Source: Xylaria sp. FL1777 (taxonomy: Eukaryota; Ascomycota; Sordariomycetes; Xylariales; Xylariaceae). From it: a stretch of DNA of 64,000 nt. Below, piece after piece: positions 54,156 to 64,000 of this stretch. The position numbers and the translations under genes are program-made. Numbering within the stretch: the stretch's first letter is position 1; each line of letters opens with the position of its first letter. The stretch is taken from positions 124,001 to 188,000 of the forward strand of contig MU400528.1 of assembly GCA_022578965.1 (NCBI GenBank), in the 5' to 3' direction. Below the pieces are notes generated by a model. That model ran no database searches and had not been told where the DNA came from. It saw only the letters and a list, made by a program, of their open reading frames with translations.

Positions 54156-55971
54156 TGGCATCTGTCTGCATGTACATGTATATACTACTTCTCACAGCAT
54201 CTGGGTTCGGTATAGAAAAGCGGCTCCGATTTATGACACGTCTATAGAATAGAATATGCATCCCTCTCAGGTTGTATTCAACCAAAGCTGGCAAGAAACG
54301 CTTCCAAGCCGGCCTACCGGAGAGCAATAACTGAGGACTATGAATTTCTTTGAGGTGACGTCTAACATTTCGATGTAGCGGCAGATAGAAGCTGCGCCAG
54401 ATCACTAAAGAACTTAACTAGAAACACTCGATTTTCTACCTAAGATCTACCTTAGATCGGGTTTGCCATGGGCAGAAGGAAGAAGTTGAGCTGTCAATGA
54501 ATTTCTTTCATCTCATTGGCAGTTGCGGACTCGGGCACCTCGTAGGTAATATCTAGGGCGAACACCAGAAGCCCCTAATATGACGACGAAATCTAAGCGT
54601 CCTGAGGTACTAGCCGCGCCAGAGCCGAACCCTCTATAGAAAACCGCAATTCACCCGTAAAGTTGTCTTTTCCTCCATGCTGCAAATAATCTCGTTTCAA
54701 ACTTCTATCGCATAGGCAATGAACACAATGATAACCATCTATCCGGCAAACTGCCGTGCAACGATGACGATTCCCACACGCCCAAGCTGACAACTTACAT
54801 ATGTACCTAGACAGCAGGTCCTTGCGGGATGACGAAGCTGACATTGCACCACCAGCATCAGCGGTGTGTGTCTGCGACACTCCCAGTGTATCTGCATCTT
54901 CGACATTACTTATACCATTGACATTGAGGGCGCAATTGGCCAATGAGGCGAAGTTTCGGATTTTCTAAGTTCATGTACGCATATCTTGTCTAAGCTTTAG
55001 CATAGGTACCACGTTTCATTCAGCCTTAAAACACGAGACATCTACGTGGTAGCCACGTACTGATGAAGTTAGTCAAGGGCAGAATTCTGTCATGGTGATG
55101 GTATACATACAAAGCTCGGCCGGATTGCAGGTTTTCTGAATCTTGGCCAGCTGCGATATGGCGCAAGGTGTTGTCAACTGGTGGTAGCTTATCTCTCTTA
55201 CCTACTACATATATGTAAATACTGTAGCTCGTCTCTGATTCATACCTAGTTGCAGAGATAAAATGCGAAGGAATGGCTACCTGACAAATACCGCACTTCT
55301 TACTGTACGGCAGGTACCGGTACTGGTAGGTATTTCATCTTTTATACTGGAGTTACATACTGCAGAACTTGGCACTAGGGATCATCTTATTATTAGCGCC
55401 ATAGTCCCGCATCATGGCACCGGTAGATTCCTTGTACCCGTCAGTCAACTTGCACTAGACAGAAATAGACATACACCAGATATGTACTATAAGTAAGGTA
55501 CCTGAGGCACCGTAGATACTCAGACTTCGGTCATAGCTATTTTGAGCTTCCCCGCAGAGACTTGCTCGGACGGCTCTGTCGGCGCCGCACGTCAAACTCA
55601 AATCGCCCCGTCGCAGGAAGAGTGCATTAACCTAAAGATGCCCATTCCTTTTGCCAGACTATAATACTATTATATAGAGATAAACGTATCCAGATTCGGG
55701 ATCCCAGCTATTTTTTTATTTTCCTTTTTTCTTTTTTTCTTTTCGCCAATTGCTCCCAGTCGGTTGACATCGACCCCTCCAACCGGCCCCCCTGTCGATC
55801 ATTTCTTTCCCAACCGCCGCCCGCCCGCCGCACCGAGATCGCGGGGTTCGCTTCCCGTTCCTTGCCCAATTCATCTCAACCCAGTGCAATTCAGCCCGTC
55901 CAAGTCCGGGTCACATGTGCCTCGGCTAGCGTTTAGATAAGGTCTTTACCCATCTACGTAGTCCAGTCCCA
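54156..55971. other. Long intergenic region upstream of ERG8
   Basis: Contains weak ORFs only (for example 54593-54943 on the minus strand). A pyrimidine tract at 55710-55744 lies about 230 bp before the ERG8 start. Confidence 0.5.
55710..55744 (+). promoter_or_regulatory. Pyrimidine-rich tract upstream of ERG8
   Basis: Almost pure T/C run. CT-rich tracts are common in fungal promoters of constitutively expressed genes, close to transcription start sites. Confidence 0.4.
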
Positions 55972-57380
55972 ATGCCGAGCCCAACCCCTACCGCCGTCTC
56001 CGCACCGGGCAAGGTCTTCTTGGCTGGAGGCTACCTAGTGCTCGACCGAGAGTACACTGCCCTTGTTTTCGGTCTCAGCGCCCGCATCAATGTTGTCGCC
56101 CGCGAGATCAAGACAAGTCCTGGCGTTCAGCTGAGTGAGATCGTCGTCGACAGCCCTCAATTCCAGGAAGCCCAATGGCGCTACGGTTATCACCTTGCTC
56201 CCGAAGAGGGCGGCATTAAGGTGACACAGCTACTAAGGTAAGTTAGTCATCTCATTGCGCACATTACTACGCGCATTATATGACTCGGTGTACTCATCGT
56301 CGCAATAGCCGCACCAACACTGACTCCAACCCTTTCGTCGAGGTCACGTTGAGCTATGCGCTTAGTTACATCGCCGGCAAGGCCTTCCGCCGCTCATCGC
56401 ACACTTTTGAACCGGCGCAATTCACTATCCTTGCAGACAATGACTACTACTCGCAGCCTCATTCCCTGAGTGGCACGGAGAAGAACCCCACTCGCTTCGC
56501 CAAGTTCCCGACGACGCTCAGGGGCGCCAACAAGACCGGGCTAGGCTCATCTGCCGCCCTCGTCACGTCCCTGACTGCGGCTCTACTGACGCATTATCTA
56601 CCTGAGGCCGATTTCAACATCGCCAGTGACGAAGGCAAGCGCACGCTGCACAACCTCGCCCAGGCAGCCCACTGCGCGGCCCAGGGCAAAGTCGGCTCGG
56701 GATTTGACATTGCGGCCGCCGTCTACGGGAGTTGCCTGTACCGACGATTTTCTCCGTCCGTCCTCAAAAGCATACCGGAGGCCGGCGCGCCAGGGTTCGC
56801 GCCCGCGCTGACGAAGCTGATCGACGGGTCAACCTGGGACACGGAGGTTGTGAAAGAGGGCGTCAGCGTCCCCCCCGGCACCGCCCTGCGCATGTGCGAC
56901 GTCGACTGCGGCAGCCAGACCGTCGGCATGGTGAAGAAGGTCCTGCAATGGCGTGAGTCCAACCCCGCGGATTCCAAGAAGCTGTGGGACGAATTGCAGT
57001 CGCGCAACGTCAAGCTCGGCGCTATTCTCAGCGAGGGCAAGCTCGACGAGATCCGGCCCGCCGTTGCGAACATCCGCGAGCTCATCCGCGCCATGGGCAC
57101 TCAAAGCGGTGTCCCCATCGAGCCGGAGAGCCAGACGGTCCTTTTAGATGCCTTGAAGGAGGTTGAGGGGGTCTATAATGGCGTCGTCCCGGGAGCTGGC
57201 GGCTACGATGCCGTGGCCCTGCTGATGAAGGATGACGAGGCGACTGAGAAGCGCGTGAAGGACTTTGTGGCTCAGTGGAGCAAGGAGAAAGGGGGACAGG
57301 TCAGACTCTTGGATGTCAAGGGGGAGATGGAGGGCGTGAGGAGAGAGGATATTAAGGAATACCACGGGTGGATTTCGTGA
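55972..57380 (+). CDS. ERG8: Phosphomevalonate kinase
   Basis: Exons 55972-56237 and 56309-57380; 71-nt intron with GTAAGT and CAATAG; 445 residues. It phosphorylates mevalonate-5-phosphate in the isoprenoid/ergosterol pathway. GHMP kinase features: N-terminal SAPGKVFLAGGYLVLD, the glycine-rich ATP loop GLGSSAALVTSLTAAL, and GKVGSGFDIAAAVYGS in the middle. The C-terminal GVVPGAGGYDAVALL loop is also present. The splice join reads QLLSRTNTDSNPFVEVTLSYAL, which matches the family. Length is typical of fungal Erg8. The start is the first ATG and gives the usual N-terminus directly. Confidence 0.95.
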
Positions 57381-59524
57381 CACGAGAGCAATTGGTGATG
57401 CCTCGCAGTTGTATTTTGAAGGGCGATATTCTCTATTTTATTACTGGGAAGCTAGTAGGAAACGTCAATATAAAGTTCATACCGGTTTAGAATCACGTAA
57501 CTCGGAGTTAGTCATGTGCTAAGTTGAGAAACTGGGGGCTTCGATCACGCCTACGCGAGAGGCTGGAAGAAAGAATTGCCACGGCAGGTGTTCTTAGCGG
57601 TGGTTGGTTGTTAATGGGCAGCTACATCTGGCCATGGGTAGCTTAGGTATTATCAAGGCATATTGGTGTAAGTACTTATAGTTACTTCCATTATACATAC
57701 AGAAGCAGGGTTAGAAATATTTTTTGAGCTGTGTTTATAGTTGAAACACACCTATTGACCAAGTACATATATATACCCGACCCTCAAGGAGAAGTAGCTA
57801 GGCCACAGTAGAATGTAGCTACTTTTTACCCACGACAAACAAGTAGCAAACATGAATCCAGCAGCTGGCACAGGCAGTAAATGTGGCTGTAGCTCATCAC
57901 AGATACATCACCCTATGTACCCCTCTACAAGGAGCTATGTACCCGTGCCATCAGCCTTGCACCCACACCCGGCAGGTGGCAACAACAACTTGATAAACCA
58001 CTTTGACCGTGCCTCCATGCATAGCAGTCTTCACTCGGATCGTCTGTCTAGCCCTCTGGGATTAGGTCGTGTTTTCTGGTTTACCAGTACCGCCTCTCCG
58101 TCACGAGAGTAAGCGGGTTCGAGTGTCGGGGTTGGTGGCGGGTGCTGCATTTTTTTTTATATATATATTTGAGCCTCCCTTCCAAATTTTTGATCTCAAT
58201 GTGATTTAGATGGACTTCAGATGGACTGTGAGGTCTATCTTTTCCTTTATACACGTTTGTGTCTATTACCTTCGAGCTTGTTTCTATCTGATCTCTTATA
58301 TGGATGCTGAATCTGCCCACATCTTGATATTACTGAATGTTATTCCGTGCCTACTTATCAACCAACCTACCTTAGCCAGCTGTATTTCTAAGCTTACAAT
58401 AGGACCAATGGCTAAAGTCAGCTATTAATTATGCTTAATCCTTATTTTTCATGCCTGGGAGCATCTAATGCAGATTGGAAATAGGCCCCTTGATTTAACA
58501 ACACAAATTGGTAGCTGATACAAGAGTTTGGTTATTCTCAATAACTGCAATTCTCATCATCTCTACTTCCATTCACCTCTATGCATAATTTACTCTTCAT
58601 TCCGAATATAACCACTGCTAGTACCGATATTTTCCATCTAGTTATAGGGGTTTAAGGGTCTTGAATTTTAGCACCTTGCTCTTCTCACTCCTTTCTAGAT
58701 AAACAGTAGAACATTCCTTTATTAGCCAGGATAAGCATGATAAATAGGATCATAAAAGTGCCGTTGTAGGTATTGTGATACAGGAGATATAGTAGAACCA
58801 ATATACAGGCAGATAATTCATGTCCCGTCTTCAATGTAAGACACAAACGGTATAACAATAAACACTCAATATTCAGATATATGTCAATTGCTTCCGTGCG
58901 CTAAACTCATTTCTCTTCTGAATGCAAGTTTGGTTGCAATGTGGCTTTAATTTTGTTGCTCACTTATCAATCCTCTCTCTTTTTTTTTTTTCAATCTTCC
59001 TTGTCCGTGCCGACTAATGACATGGTGTGCTATATAAACTTGATAACGTCTGCGAGTAAAAGTAGCCAGTGACTGCTAGGCAAGTCGAAGCTTCTGTTCT
59101 ACCCTTTCCCACGAGATACACTGTAACAAGGGCTCTTATAGAGGGCTTGGAACTTAGGCATATTATATTCAACTAATAATTCTCTAGGGGTCTCAAGGCC
59201 ATGGTTTCTTCCCGTCCTTCGTAAGGACTCCTTCCTTGGCTGTTGGGTTGCCGCATATGCAGATCTATCGTGTGAGCCAATAGCCAAGCTTCCTACGCGC
59301 TGGGATTAACCCAAACCGGTTCAGCATGCACACGGAGAGCAAACAGATCGCGACACAAAGATTACCTCGTATCTTTCTTTGCATTCCTGAAGAACATCTA
59401 ATTTATGTACTCCAATGCCCTTTACATACAATCATTCAGCCCTACTTCCATTTTTTTCAACTAAACAACTAGCATTGAGAGTCAAACGTGAGAACAAGCA
59501 CAATACTAGCAATTTTCCCCAAGC
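57381..59524. other. Long intergenic region, no gene accepted
   Basis: 2.1 kb of mainly AT-rich sequence. A frame at 57852-58112 lacks domain or signal features. No RNA gene recognised. Confidence 0.5.
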
Positions 59525-59932
59525 ATGAAATCCACGACTGAGCCCGTCCACTTCGAACACCCCCAAGAACTTCTCCGCTATCTCTACGCCGACCTCACCC
59601 GAATATCCCAGGTCGTCTCTCCGAACATAATCCTACACCCCTACGACGCCAGCCTCGCGAATCTCCACGGCATCACAGCGGTACAAGCGCACGAGGAGGC
59701 ACTTGTCGCCGCGACGGGCAGCACGCTGAGCATGTCTGTGGAATCCATATTAGTCTCGAGCGTATTCGGCGTGGTGAGCGGGACTATGCGGGCGCGCAGG
59801 CCCGGGTCGGAGGATCTGGAGGCGGGGTTCCGTGGGCTTTGGAGATTCGAGGACGGGATCCCCGTGGAGCATTGGGAGGCGATTACGGGGGATGCTCAGA
59901 AGGTCGCTCGGTGGTTCATGGATGCGAATTGA
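59525..59932 (+). CDS. NTF2-like / SnoaL-like small protein
   Basis: 135 residues, single exon. The pattern is of an NTF2-like fold: an initial helix (PQELLRYLYADLTRI), VVSPNIILHPYDASLANLHG, ITAVQAHEEALVAATG, then strands SMSVESILVSSVFGVVSGTMRAR and FRGLWRFEDGIPVEHWEAI. Similar fungal proteins are annotated as SnoaL-like or ketosteroid-isomerase-like, but the substrate is unknown. The sequence is distinct from the NTF2-like protein at 29770. The codon use is GC-rich compared with the surrounding DNA, which supports it being a real gene. Confidence 0.75.
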   Translation: MKSTTEPVHFEHPQELLRYLYADLTRISQVVSPNIILHPYDASLANLHGITAVQAHEEALVAATGSTLSMSVESILVSSVFGVVSGTMRARRPGSEDLEAGFRGLWRFEDGIPVEHWEAITGDAQKVARWFMDAN

Positions 59933-60377
59933 GGACCTGTTGGTTCTAAGTGAGGTCGCTTTTCCTTGGCCAGATGCCTTCTAGCGAGTAGGTAGAGTAG
60001 GTGTCGGCTATGTTGCTATCCACATTTGTCTCCTACATATGTACCTTCACCTGCTACAGTCGAGGTCATATCAGGTTCATAGATACCGATAGACGCCGCA
60101 GTCAAAGAAAAAGCAGGTGCTCTTCATATTATACCCTCCAGAGTAGCTTGGCACTGTATTATCTACCCTCATTTCTCCTTCGGCCTCTCTGCCCCTTCTT
60201 ATCCTAGGACCCCCCTTTCCCGAACCACCCAGATCCTAGGAGCGCTCATCTAGGACGGTACAGCAACAAATAATCCGACTCGTCTATTGACCCAGGTTTG
60301 TTCCGAAGCACCCCTGCCGTGCATTATCTTATGCATATCATTAACCGTCGCTGATCCCAGAGATGACTTTGCTTCTT
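59933..60377. other. Spacer between convergent genes, no gene seen
   Basis: 3' regions of the NTF2-like and ISG12-like genes. Confidence 0.5.
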
Positions 60378-61116
60378 CTAAAGCTTTGCGGCAGGGCTCG
60401 CATCATCGTTATTATCCTTTTTGCCGTCGTTCTCCTCACTGGCTGCATCGTCCCTCTCTTGAGTCTCCGTCTTCTTGAAAAAAGACGTGGCTCCGACAGA
60501 TGCGGCGACCGCGGCACCTGCGCCTTGAAATGCCGCGGACACTGCCGCGACGCCGTATCCAGCGGCTCCGGCGCTTTGCAGCGTAGCAAATAGTGAAGGA
60601 GCCACTGTACGAAATTGCAGTTAGTCCTTGACACTCCGAGTGTGGTCCACAGGCACTCAGAAGCGCTGAAACCCTGCGGGATATGACCGACCACACCTCT
60701 CAAGCAGAACTCTGCGCTCTTACATTGACGGAAGTAAGATGAAAGAGACATAGAAGATCACATACCGACGCTGCCAATTCCGCTCTGCATTCCTGCGGCC
60801 GCGGACCCTATGTATGATATCAACAGATCTTCCTTGGGGTATTAATATCTTAGGGTCATAACATACCAGCTACAATCCCATTAGCGCTGAATCCGGCGGC
60901 GGCCAGCGCCGGACCCGCCACCGCCATGGGTGCAGCCACCAAGATTCCCCCGGCGCCCAGCGCGGCGGCCTTTCCTGGATTGGCAGCCGCCCAGTCGGCG
61001 GCCTTTCTAGCCTGGTCGGCAACTACACGCATGGCTGCTGAAGCAGTTGCGTTGGACTGTTTGGCAGAAGTCGACAAGACTGCGGAGACAGCACTTTTAA
61101 GAGGTATGTTTGACAT
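60378..61116 (-). CDS. ISG12/IFI6-like (interferon-induced 6-16 family) membrane protein
   Basis: Exons 61116-60867, 60807-60766 and 60604-60378; introns 59 and 161 nt; 172 residues. The joins rebuild the family core: GILVAAPMAVAGPALAAAGF, SANGIVAGSAAAGMQSGIGS, then VVAPSLFATLQSAGAAGYGV. The N-terminal 55 residues are amphipathic and basic; the C-terminus is charged (KKTETQERDDAASEENDGKK). Animal relatives (IFI6, IFI27) are small hydrophobic proteins of mitochondria and other membranes that affect apoptosis; fungal members are uncharacterised. Location and function here are inference. The 42-nt middle exon encodes the most conserved Gly/Ala segment. Confidence 0.82.
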
Positions 61117-62619
61117 GGTGAGTGCTGTGTAGTGATTCGGGATGATGTTTGTGAAGATAAAATGGGGGTATTTCTGGGTAAGTTTGTCAGGAGGGATGGG
61201 ATGGGATGTTGTTGGAAAAAGTACTTGGCGTTGAAGCTGAGCCTCAATTCAGGCCAACTTTGGTGACCGGGCTACAGCGACGTAGAACATTCGATGAAAC
61301 GTCGGATAGGCCAATGAGATGACGGCTTGGAGCAGATTGGTTGCTGTGCAGGTACATTAAACGACTACATATATGTATAGGTACATAAGGCAGAATGGTA
61401 TCTTATAAGGTAGGTAGGTACATCCCTCTGCGGTGCGCGAACTACATATAAATAAGTACCTAGGTAGGCATCCGCCCACATGCAAGATGACCTGGGCTTA
61501 TTGTGTAATCGATCGCAACTTTTGTTTCACATTACTTTTGGAATTTTTAATTAGTATGTGTTCGCGTGGAATATTTCAGCACAACTTCGTCTTGGTCTAC
61601 AATATTATAGACGCTTCTTAAACCTGCTGCATGTAAACAGACATATTACAACCGGGGTAACAATGCAGCTCTCTGGGTTTTCCTCTGCAGCCATCAGCCA
61701 TTTCTTCCCCTTGTAAACGTCTCTAACAAGTACTGAGGTACCTCGTTAAGAATTTGATTGAGGGACGGCTACTTACTCTTCCAGGTTATTTTATCTGATA
61801 GCACACCGCCGATAGCTTCTCTAATAGAGATAAACAGAGAGAGAAAGGAATAAATCTACATAAAATCAGTGCATTGATACAATTTAGCACTAACTTTCTT
61901 ATCTCATTGTGCCAGGTCAAGTAGACTGAGATTCCACGTTGTTGCACGGATAATCTCAAACTACCTATGTCACGATGATCTCTGGTACAATATCAAAACA
62001 TGTACGCTTCAATGTACTTCTCTTTATTATTTGGTTGCATGGCAATTGATTAATGTTAGTCATTATGCAGTGCTGGGGAATAACATTCAAGGATAAATGC
62101 AACACACATCAACTGGTAGAACATCTCTAAATCAGTCACCCAAGTCTTTCATATACGTAAAACTCTACGCGCAGAAAGGTGAAGTAAGGAATTGGTAGCA
62201 GTATGTTTTTGCCCTGCTTTATCAAATACTGGGTGGTGATAGAATGCTTCGATGTCGTTCAGATAGGTGCTGTATGGTGCTTGGAATGGACATTCTTGAC
62301 ACGAAATCGACCATTTCAATATAGCTGCAAACCAGCCCACAAAGGTTCAGAGACCTTTTATCACAAGGAAAAATTTTTGACACGTAGTTTCAAATAATCA
62401 ACCTGCTAAGCAGAGAGGATTCTATGTATTGCATTGCCAGTCTAGTTATTTAACATACAAAGCCCTTCCAGGCATCTTCCAGACGTGTATCCTGGAGTTT
62501 TCCCTGGCATGTTCCCTGACGTTCTTACAAGCTTTCTTCCAATCCTTCTTCCAAGTGTCTTCCATCAAAGTTATCCGAAAGCTTCCAAGTGGAAGAATCA
62601 TTCTCATTCCCCTTCTCAT
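61117..62619. other. Intergenic, no gene accepted
   Basis: AT-rich. One TACCTAGGTA copy at 61457-61466, and a CTTCC-rich degenerate run at about 62466-62580 next to the zinc-finger gene stop. Confidence 0.5.
61457..61466. repeat. TACCTAGGTA palindrome, copy 9
   Basis: Upstream of the ISG12-like gene, within a run of GTAGGTAGGTAC-like half-sites (61409-61470). Confidence 0.7.
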
Positions 62620-63633
62620 CTAAACCCGGCGATGGGCAGCACGATTGTGTCGCTTGATGCAGCGCTGCACGGTATCAGCACGGCTGAAGACCTTGCCGCA
62701 GTCGGGCCAAGGGCACTGTTCGGGCCGGAGACCCTCGGACTCGCCAAGTTGCTGGTGAAGCACGAAGTGCGCGATCAGCTCGTGCTCTGTGGCAGTAATG
62801 GTTCCGCAGTGTGGGAAGTTGCACCGGGTGCCGGGGTGTCTGTCTTGGCAGTGCTTCACGAGATTGGATTTCTTCTCGTATTCTTGGGGGCAGCGGGGGC
62901 AGACAAATGGCCGGACCGGATTGTAGTCAGGGCGGGAGACGGATCTAGAGATGGGGATGAAACGGGACGGGGATAGAGGTGGGTTTCGAATCAAGTCGTG
63001 GTCGGCGTCTTGTTCATCATTGTGATAGTCAAGTTGGTCATCAGGAGGGGAGTCATTTCCACTGTCGCTAGATTCCCTATGATCATCAGAATCAGGAGCC
63101 TGGGATTCTTCATCAGAATCTCCTCGCTGGATATTCACAATGTAATTAATGCCACGATAAAAAATAAGATCAGCGTCAGGTTGTTCATTCTCTCTCGGCT
63201 CGATATTCATGGTGTAAGTAACGCCACGGCGAAGAAAAATTTCAACCTCGGGTTCTTCATCGAGTGTTTCCTGATTGGTATCCACAGTGGAGGTAGAGTC
63301 GCTGAGAACAAGAGCATCAGCCTCAAGCTCGGATTCTCCATCAAATATTTCCTGATTGATATCCGCAGTAGAGATAGAGTCGCTACCATCAGCCTCAAGC
63401 TCGGGTTCTTCATCAGATGTTTCCTGATTGATATCCGCAGTGGAGGTAGAGTTGCTGCCATCAGCCTCAAGCTCGGGTACTTCATCAGATGTTTCCTGAT
63501 TGATTACCACAGTGGTGATAAAACTGCGGCGATCAGCCTCAAGTGCGGCGCAACGGGCAGCAACACTGATGATCTGTCTGTCAGGCTCATCTCCAGCAGG
63601 AGACTCGCTGGCTCTTTGATCTTCATGCGACAT
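62620..63633 (-). CDS. C2H2 zinc-finger protein with acidic 24-residue repeats
   Basis: 337 residues from the first ATG (MSHEDQRASE); the frame is open further upstream only through a TTG. The N-terminal half holds imperfect 24-residue repeats (INQETSDEEPELEADGSDS type), three good copies plus a diverged one. Then come the two related segments RRGVTYTMNIEPRE and YRGINYIVNIQRGD, and an acidic Ser/Asp linker. The C-terminus has three zinc fingers: FVCPRCPQEY...HCQDRH, CNFPHCGTI...HFVLH and CPWPDCGKVF...KRHNRAAH. A nuclear DNA-binding or chromatin role is likely; the acidic repeats could act as an activation region (inference). No paralogue in the window. Confidence 0.8.
   Translation of the reverse strand: MSHEDQRASESPAGDEPDRQIISVAARCAALEADRRSFITTVVINQETSDEVPELEADGSNSTSTADINQETSDEEPELEADGSDSISTADINQEIFDGESELEADALVLSDSTSTVDTNQETLDEEPEVEIFLRRGVTYTMNIEPRENEQPDADLIFYRGINYIVNIQRGDSDEESQAPDSDDHRESSDSGNDSPPDDQLDYHNDEQDADHDLIRNPPLSPSRFIPISRSVSRPDYNPVRPFVCPRCPQEYEKKSNLVKHCQDRHPGTRCNFPHCGTITATEHELIAHFVLHQQLGESEGLRPEQCPWPDCGKVFSRADTVQRCIKRHNRAAHRRV
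63270..63530 (-). repeat. In-frame tandem repeat (about 72 nt unit) in zinc-finger gene
   Basis: Three to four copies. Two neighbouring units are nearly identical at DNA level over about 70 nt (63355-63425 and 63427-63497), which points to recent duplication. One copy is longer by three codons. Confidence 0.8.
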
Positions 63634-64000
63634 TCTCGAAGAGATCGAACGCGAAGGCGTGGACACAAAGGTCAATGTTATACTATCAACAGGTAAGAAA
63701 ATATCCGTGAGATTTCCCGAGTGCTACGATATTAATGAAACTTACATAAGATGGGCGGTAGCCTCTTTGTATTAGGTTGTTGTATGTGTGAATCGGCAAT
63801 GAGAAACTGTTTAATTCAGTTGTTGTGTGTGTGAATCGGCGACGAGGAACTGTTTGATTCAGTTGCTGTATATATGAATCGGCAACAAGGAACTGTTTAA
63901 GTTTGATTTGATTGGGTGAAAAGTGATGAACCGAATTGTGAGTAATGTTAAGTGAAGAGATCGAAGTGAGTTGGATGGAGATAGGAGTGGTGATCTCTAC
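63634..64000. other. Upstream region of zinc-finger gene, with tandem repeat
   Basis: Presumed promoter/5' UTR of the zinc-finger gene; contains the 43-bp repeat array at 63776-63904. Confidence 0.5.
63776..63904 (-). repeat. Tandem repeat, 3 x 43 bp
   Basis: Units start at 63776, 63819 and 63862, each beginning GTTGYTGTRTRTRTGAATCG and containing AACTGTTTRA. The period is exactly 43 bp with few substitutions. Situated 140-270 bp upstream of the zinc-finger start codon. Confidence 0.85.

Noticed and set aside
54593..54943. 116-residue minus-strand ORF with a cysteine-rich stretch
   Set aside because: The cysteine spacing fits no known finger, there is no signal peptide, and the rest looks random. 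It is the best of the rejected ORFs and could be rechecked with RNA-seq.
57852..58112. 86-residue plus-strand ORF
   Set aside because: Ser/His/Pro-rich without any domain; isolated in a 2-kb AT-rich spacer.

Overview
The window looks like a chromosomal stretch of a filamentous ascomycete (Pezizomycotina, probably Sordariomycetes). The evidence is short introns of about 50-160 nt with GTRAGT-type donors and CTAAC-type branch points, a HET-domain gene, a Zn2Cys6 regulator, 2EXR and DUF6536 proteins, and fungal housekeeping genes (UBA4, PAM17, ESA1, PAN6, ERG8, RNase H2 subunit C). I reconstructed splicing by hand; all exon joins given keep the reading frame. None has been checked against transcripts.

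Layout. 0-6.2 kb: two tandem RING proteins (the first cut by the window edge) and a HET-domain protein. 6.7-13.5 kb: UBA4, PAM17 and a secreted exo-beta-glucosaminidase. 15.4-19.4 kb: two divergent secreted intradiol-dioxygenase-like proteins. 19.4-23.5 kb: two divergent membrane proteins, one with DUF6536. 24-26.3 kb: a small secreted cysteine-containing protein and a six-exon lysine-rich protein. 27.7-31.5 kb: a secreted sialidase-fold (GH93-like) protein, an NTF2-like protein and a short-chain dehydrogenase. 32-34.2 kb: an orphan ORF and a 2EXR protein. 34.6-39.8 kb: a head-to-head pair of a catalytically intact protein kinase and an MLKL-like pseudokinase. 40.5-42 kb: an AflR-type Zn2Cys6 factor. 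43.5-47.7 kb: an RNase H-domain protein, RNase H2 subunit C and ESA1. 47.9-57.4 kb: a class I/II aminotransferase, a seven-exon GH125 mannosidase, pantothenate synthetase and phosphomevalonate kinase. 59.5-63.6 kb: a second NTF2-like protein, an ISG12/IFI6-like membrane protein and a C2H2 zinc-finger protein with internal repeats.

Most promising system: the pair at 34624-39839. One gene encodes a kinase with the VxLK lysine, HRD, N and D(L)G all present. The other, 340 bp away on the opposite strand, has an N-terminal helical region that resembles the four-helix domain of MLKL, then a kinase fold that has lost the lysine, HRD, N and DFG residues, then a Sel1-like tail. This arrangement recalls the RIPK3-MLKL executioner logic of necroptosis. 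The functional link is inference.

Other structure not explained by genes: at least nine copies of the 10-bp palindrome TACCTAGGTA, all intergenic; an old dispersed repeat shared by the 3 kb and 25 kb regions; a decayed 120-bp direct duplication near 32.7/33.1 kb; and a 3 x 43-bp tandem array upstream of the zinc-finger gene.
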